A DNA stretch of 64,000 bases from the NCBI RefSeq assembly GCF_013402815.2, contig NZ_CP058601.1, positions 1,550,001 to 1,614,000 of the forward strand, in the 5' to 3' direction. The notes under the pieces are model-generated. The model did not search any database. It was not told the DNA's origin and saw only the letters and a program-made list of their open reading frames with translations. The first letter of the stretch is position 1. Every line of letters starts with the position of its first letter. Source of the stretch: Natrinema halophilum (GTDB lineage Archaea > Halobacteriota > Halobacteria > Halobacteriales > Natrialbaceae). The position numbers and the translations under genes were made by a program. Positions 60,957 through 64,000 of this stretch are shown piece after piece.

Positions 60957-61265
60957 TCAACGAACGTCGAGGCCGAGAAGGTCGTTCTGGACGCGTTCAC
61001 CGACCTGAATCTCGCAGTCTGCTCGCGGATACGAACAACACAGGAGCACGTAGCCGTCGGTCTCCTGTTCGGTGGTGAGGGCTGTCCCCTCGCTTCCGTC
61101 GAGGTCCCCCTCAAGCAATTTGCCGGTACATCGCCGACACATTCCGTTTCGACAGGAGTGTGGAAGATCGAGACCGGCTCTCATCGCCGCATCGAGGACG
61201 TACTCGTCCGGGGAGACGGCGACGGTTTTCGTTTCGTTCTCGAGGTGAAACGTGACGTCGTACAT
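60957..61265 (-). CDS. Plant-type 2Fe-2S ferredoxin, third gene of the R2lox operon
   Basis: The 102-aa protein has the plant-type cluster motif HSCRNGMCRRC (Cys 38, 43, 46) and a Cys pair CC at 76-77, one of which is the fourth ligand. It starts directly after the stop of the 95-aa protein, so it is co-translated with the R2lox-like oxidase. It would hand single electrons to the diiron site, an inference from linkage. It differs from the large haloarchaeal 2Fe-2S ferredoxins by lacking the acidic insertion. Confidence 0.9.
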   Translation of the reverse strand: MYDVTFHLENETKTVAVSPDEYVLDAAMRAGLDLPHSCRNGMCRRCTGKLLEGDLDGSEGTALTTEQETDGYVLLCCSYPRADCEIQVGERVQNDLLGLDVR

Positions 61266-61553
61266 CTACACTCGCTGGCGCAGTTTGTACAGTTCCAGTG
61301 CCTCGAGGCGTGGGTCGCCGGTTCCGACTTCGTCGTGTTCGAGGCTGGCTCCGCTGATACTCTCGTTGAACGACGTGCTGACGCCGTCGGTTTCGAACGT
61401 CGAATCCATGATGTACGCGACGTTCTCGCGGATTTCCTCGACGCTCTGGTCGAGTTCCGCGGCAGCGTCCTCGATCGCATCGGCGACGTCATCTTCCGAG
61501 GCGGTAAACGCCGCCCCGCGGGACAACTCGTTTAGTTCGGTGATGTCAGTCAT
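61266..61553 (-). CDS. 95-aa acidic protein, second gene of the R2lox operon
   Basis: From ATG 61553 (MTDITELNELSRGAAFTASE) the protein is acidic and helical, with no cysteine cluster or other motif. Its start overlaps the oxidase stop by eight bases and its stop abuts the ferredoxin start. It may be a scaffold, assembly or substrate-binding partner for the oxidase. No homologue is recognised. Confidence 0.75.
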   Translation of the reverse strand: MTDITELNELSRGAAFTASEDDVADAIEDAAAELDQSVEEIRENVAYIMDSTFETDGVSTSFNESISGASLEHDEVGTGDPRLEALELYKLRQRV

Positions 61554-62607
61554 CATCGCGACCTCCATCGGCCGCAGCGCCGCGTTTGCGATTGTACTGT
61601 TCCTGATACTTCCGTACCTCCTCGTCGATGTCTGTTTCCAGACACTCCTGATGGCGGTCGGCGACGATACCGATGATCTTGTGATGGTTGACCTCGAGGT
61701 CCAGCGCTTCGTTGAACTGGCCGTCGACGAGGTGGCCCACCCGTAACAGGAGGTCGTCGAAGCTGATCTCGAGCGGGTCGTCGACGGCCCCCGTGAACAT
61801 GTACCCGAAGTCGGCGATCGAACCCACGTTCTCGTAGAGAACGTCGATAATCGCCTGACTGACGCCCTGAAACTCCCGCCGGCCGGATCGTTCCTTTTCG
61901 ATCAGTTCGTTCAACGCTTCGACGCCGTGGGTGATGTGCCGTCCTTCGTCCGTGCTGATTAGCTTGAACCCGTGGTTCAAAAGCGACAGCGGTGCATTCT
62001 GCGAGAGTTTATTGATCGAATAGAACCCGCCGCGGGCGAGCAGCCCCTCCACGATCATGTGATACACCGTAAGCGCCTCGGCGATGTCGACGGGGTCCTG
62101 TGAGTGGGCCGCTCTCGCTGTTAACTGGCCCTGTCGGTCGAAAACGTCGCCGAGCCCAGTTGCTTGCACGATCGGAATCCGCGCTCCTCCGCGTTTCGGG
62201 TTCAGTTCCGCGAACGCGTCCTGTTCGCCCATCACCTCGTGCATGTACACGTCGAGAAACTGTGTGTGCTTGTGTTCGGTCAGCGTAAACATCGTCATAT
62301 ACATCTCCATTTCTTCGTTGTCGTCGAAACACGGCGCGCCAACGATTCGCTGGAGATGATGGCTCGCGTCCTCGCCGACAGCAAACTCTCCGTCGAGAAA
62401 TCCGGATAACAGGTATCGGATCTGTTTTCGCTCGCCAGGCTCGAGCGATGCCCAGATCTCGCGATCCTCCTCGAAACCGACCTCGTCGAACAGTTTCTCG
62501 ACGTCCCACGTCCCGAGTTCGACACCTTTCTGAAAGAGATCGTACCATTTGCTCGTGGTGTCGATCCGTTCGGCCTGCCAGTTCGTACCCGTGGTGTCTT
62601 GTAACAC
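61546..62607 (-). CDS. R2-like ligand-binding oxidase (R2lox-type diiron protein)
   Basis: From GTG 62607 the 353-aa protein is of the ferritin-like R2 superfamily. Ligand pattern: Glu 74 (LDGEFAVGED), Glu 111xxHis 114 (TEHKHTQF), Glu 187 (YHMIVEGLLA), Glu 221xxHis 224 (DEGRHITHG). Val 77 (three after Glu 74) and Tyr 182 (five before Glu 187) are at the positions of the Val-Tyr cross-link pair described for R2lox. No R1 partner is adjacent, which argues against ribonucleotide reductase. The physiological reaction of R2lox proteins is not known. Confidence 0.85.
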   Translation of the reverse strand: MLQDTTGTNWQAERIDTTSKWYDLFQKGVELGTWDVEKLFDEVGFEEDREIWASLEPGERKQIRYLLSGFLDGEFAVGEDASHHLQRIVGAPCFDDNEEMEMYMTMFTLTEHKHTQFLDVYMHEVMGEQDAFAELNPKRGGARIPIVQATGLGDVFDRQGQLTARAAHSQDPVDIAEALTVYHMIVEGLLARGGFYSINKLSQNAPLSLLNHGFKLISTDEGRHITHGVEALNELIEKERSGRREFQGVSQAIIDVLYENVGSIADFGYMFTGAVDDPLEISFDDLLLRVGHLVDGQFNEALDLEVNHHKIIGIVADRHQECLETDIDEEVRKYQEQYNRKRGAAADGGRDDD

Positions 62608-62721
62608 ACTAGTCGTTCGCGAGTACTACCAATGAGCGTACCTGCTCGAATAACCGGTACTTAAAGACGAACGGCGTGACTCGAGTCGTCGGCAGCCACC
62701 TTCTGCCGTGGACGATCCGAG

Positions 62722-62889
62722 GTGAATCGCCCCGGGATCACGTGGTTCGAAAGGCCTTCGGCCTTTCGTCGCCAATCGGGGCTCCGCGAAGTCAGCGAAA
62801 CCAACGGTTTCGCGGTCCTGGCGAATCGTTGATTCGTTCAGTCACGAGAATCGGAAATTCTCGAACGACTTGACTCCGAGGCGATTCAC
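62722..62889. mobile_element. MITE-like element with four hairpins
   Basis: GTGAATCGCCCCGG at 62722-62735 is an inverted match (one mismatch) of CCGAGGCGATTCAC at 62876-62889. Between them are four perfect hairpins: 62748-62768 (loop TTC), 62795-62813 (loop AAC), 62822-62836 (loop GTT) and 62845-62863 (loop CGGAA). It fills the gap between the exported lipase-like gene and the R2lox operon. There is no reading frame of size. Terminal inverted repeats suggest a non-autonomous mobile element. Confidence 0.6.
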
Positions 62890-62894
62890 TCGCG

Positions 62895-63827
62895 TTACCT
62901 GTCGTCTCGATTCTCCACAGCGGTATCGGCAGCTCTGAAGTCAGTTACAACCTGACTGACGATCCCGCCGCTTTGAATTTGATAGGCGCAATGACCGCCA
63001 ATTTCGTCGGTTACGTCGACGTCGACGTAGGCGTCCGGCGTCGACCCACTTCCGGACAACGCGGTACAATCAGCACCATCGCATCCGAGTCCACCGTTCG
63101 AGTTTCCGATCGTGTACGTCGTACAGATCGTATCGTCATCGTTCGAGTAGTAGTTGAATATCGTTCCCGTGGAGGCGTCGATTGCCGCACCATCGTATCC
63201 GGTCGAACTATTCGAACAGAGCCACGTGGCATCGACCGCTGCCCCGAAGAGCGAAACGGTTGCGACAGTAACGTCGCCATCTAACGCCTCGAGCGTCGTG
63301 AGTGGGACACGTGCTCCGAGCGAGAGTCCAGCGAGACGAATCGTAACGTCTGGATGGCGGGTCCGGTAGTCGCGGAGCCAGTCGGCCAGACGATGCGCAC
63401 ACTCGTCTGCGCGTCGTCCGGCCTCAGCCAGGTCGAAGGAATCCGATTCCCACTGAGCGTTGACGACGGGATGTTCGTACCCGTTCGCTCGAAGCGCATG
63501 TTCGAACGTGGCCGCTTGATCGCGGCCGTTCTTTCCTTCGCTGTTCCATCCGTGAGCGTAAATCAGCAACTCCGTCGGAGAGTTGGGGACGTTACGGGTC
63601 GTGGGTTGCGAGACCGTTAGATCGAGTTGCGGATACGTTTCCGAGGCGGCATCCCAAAACGTGAAACAATCCGTAAGCTCCTCGATCGGTCCAGGGTCGG
63701 GTTCTGCAGCATCCACTCGATTCGATAGTCCGAGACTACCGGTGGCTGTGACAGCAGTGGCCTGTAGCAGTCGTCGGCGGCGTACGGTTATTCCTTCTGA
63801 CCGACTTGAATTGTAATTACCATCCAT
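62895..63827 (-). CDS. Tat-exported alpha/beta hydrolase (lipase-like)
   Basis: The 310-aa protein has a twin-arginine signal (VRRRRLLQATAVTATGSLG), LIYAHGWNSEGKN (oxyanion region), the nucleophile elbow LAGLSLGARVPL with Ser, and a C-terminal GGHCAYQIQSGG holding a likely catalytic His. Six or more cysteines in the region CSNSST to CDGADC suggest disulfides in the exported enzyme. It would act outside on esters or lipids. Confidence 0.82.
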   Translation of the reverse strand: MDGNYNSSRSEGITVRRRRLLQATAVTATGSLGLSNRVDAAEPDPGPIEELTDCFTFWDAASETYPQLDLTVSQPTTRNVPNSPTELLIYAHGWNSEGKNGRDQAATFEHALRANGYEHPVVNAQWESDSFDLAEAGRRADECAHRLADWLRDYRTRHPDVTIRLAGLSLGARVPLTTLEALDGDVTVATVSLFGAAVDATWLCSNSSTGYDGAAIDASTGTIFNYYSNDDDTICTTYTIGNSNGGLGCDGADCTALSGSGSTPDAYVDVDVTDEIGGHCAYQIQSGGIVSQVVTDFRAADTAVENRDDR

Positions 63828-64000
63828 GGTGATTCATCATATGCACCTCTGTCTGAAGAAATAACCGATCGTTACGCTGGGACGTTCGCGAGACACTGAT
63901 CGGAAACGAACCAACGAATCGACGCAGTGGCGGCCTGGCCGAGCGAGGTGCGAGAACGTCGGCAACAACGAATCCGTCGGTCAGGATTCGGTCGTCAGTA

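Noticed and set aside
61546-62607. Ribonucleotide reductase small subunit
   Set aside because: No R1 partner gene is adjacent and the Val-Tyr pair matches R2lox. The alternative is kept as the main competing idea.

Overview
The window is a piece of haloarchaeal (Halobacteria) chromosome. The supporting evidence is GC-rich codon use, Asp/Glu-rich proteins, twin-arginine and lipobox secretion signals, leaderless-looking TATA promoters, HalOD1 and HTH_10 domain proteins, an archaeal Cbf5, NcsA and FtsZ2. Gene content would fit Natrialbaceae, but I cannot assign a genus from sequence alone.

Layout. 1-1.5 kb: cmk 3' end, cbf5 and tRNA-Pro(GGG). 1.6-5.2 kb: a small accessory patch with a VapBC-type pair (toxin frameshifted), a Tat lipoprotein, a 34-aa zinc-finger protein and the first copy of a duplicated two-gene module. 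5.3-14.1 kb: an envelope/glycan-lipid cluster (flippase-like protein, PHP protein, UbiA prenyltransferase, epimerase, two GT-C glycosyltransferase-like membrane proteins, arylsulfotransferase-like propeller). 14.4-23.2 kb: a decayed, IS-rich patch holding a lipoprotein, a secreted decapeptide-repeat protein, a frameshifted IS5-type transposase, the second copy of the module, a PAS histidine kinase, remnants of an IS1341/TnpB-type element, a zinc-ribbon protein, an SMR transporter and a frameshifted epimerase. 23.3-41.6 kb: HalOD1 protein, calcium-repeat metalloprotease, Lhr helicase, alpha/beta hydrolase, Lrp-like regulator, a fatty-acid/acyl-CoA block (thioesterase, HACD-ECH fusion, phosphotransferase, HAD, FMN dehydrogenase), truncated SDR, F420-type oxidoreductase, AIR-synthase-like protein, HTH_10 regulator, SCP2 and PRC-barrel proteins. 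41.8-47.2 kb: second SCP2 protein, a hexapeptide-repeat exported protein, a winged-helix/membrane pair and a Tat lipoprotein. 47.5-52.25 kb: an integrated element at tRNA-Tyr(GTA). 52.4-54.6 kb: the cdrL-cdrS-ftsZ2 cell-division locus. 54.8-64 kb: ncsA, hydrolases, an ABC-2 transporter, an R2lox-like oxidase/ferredoxin operon and an exported lipase-like protein.

The most interesting candidate system is the 4.4-kb element between 110-bp direct repeats (47533-47642 and 51982-52091). It has a three-gene integrase operon like that of pleolipovirus SNJ2 (tyrosine recombinase plus 33-aa zinc and 38-aa proteins). Its cargo is AT-richer and includes a Tat-exported, halocin-like precursor followed by a small multi-spanning membrane protein that could be an immunity partner, then two further unknown genes. 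Second is the R2lox-like diiron oxidase (all ligands and the Val/Tyr cross-link pair present) tightly coupled to a 95-aa protein and a plant-type 2Fe-2S ferredoxin.

Caution on the data: seven genes here need exactly one extra base, mostly in short homopolymers, to restore a full-length protein. Either decay is widespread or the assembly under-calls homopolymers. Frameshift-based pseudogene calls should be read with that in mind.
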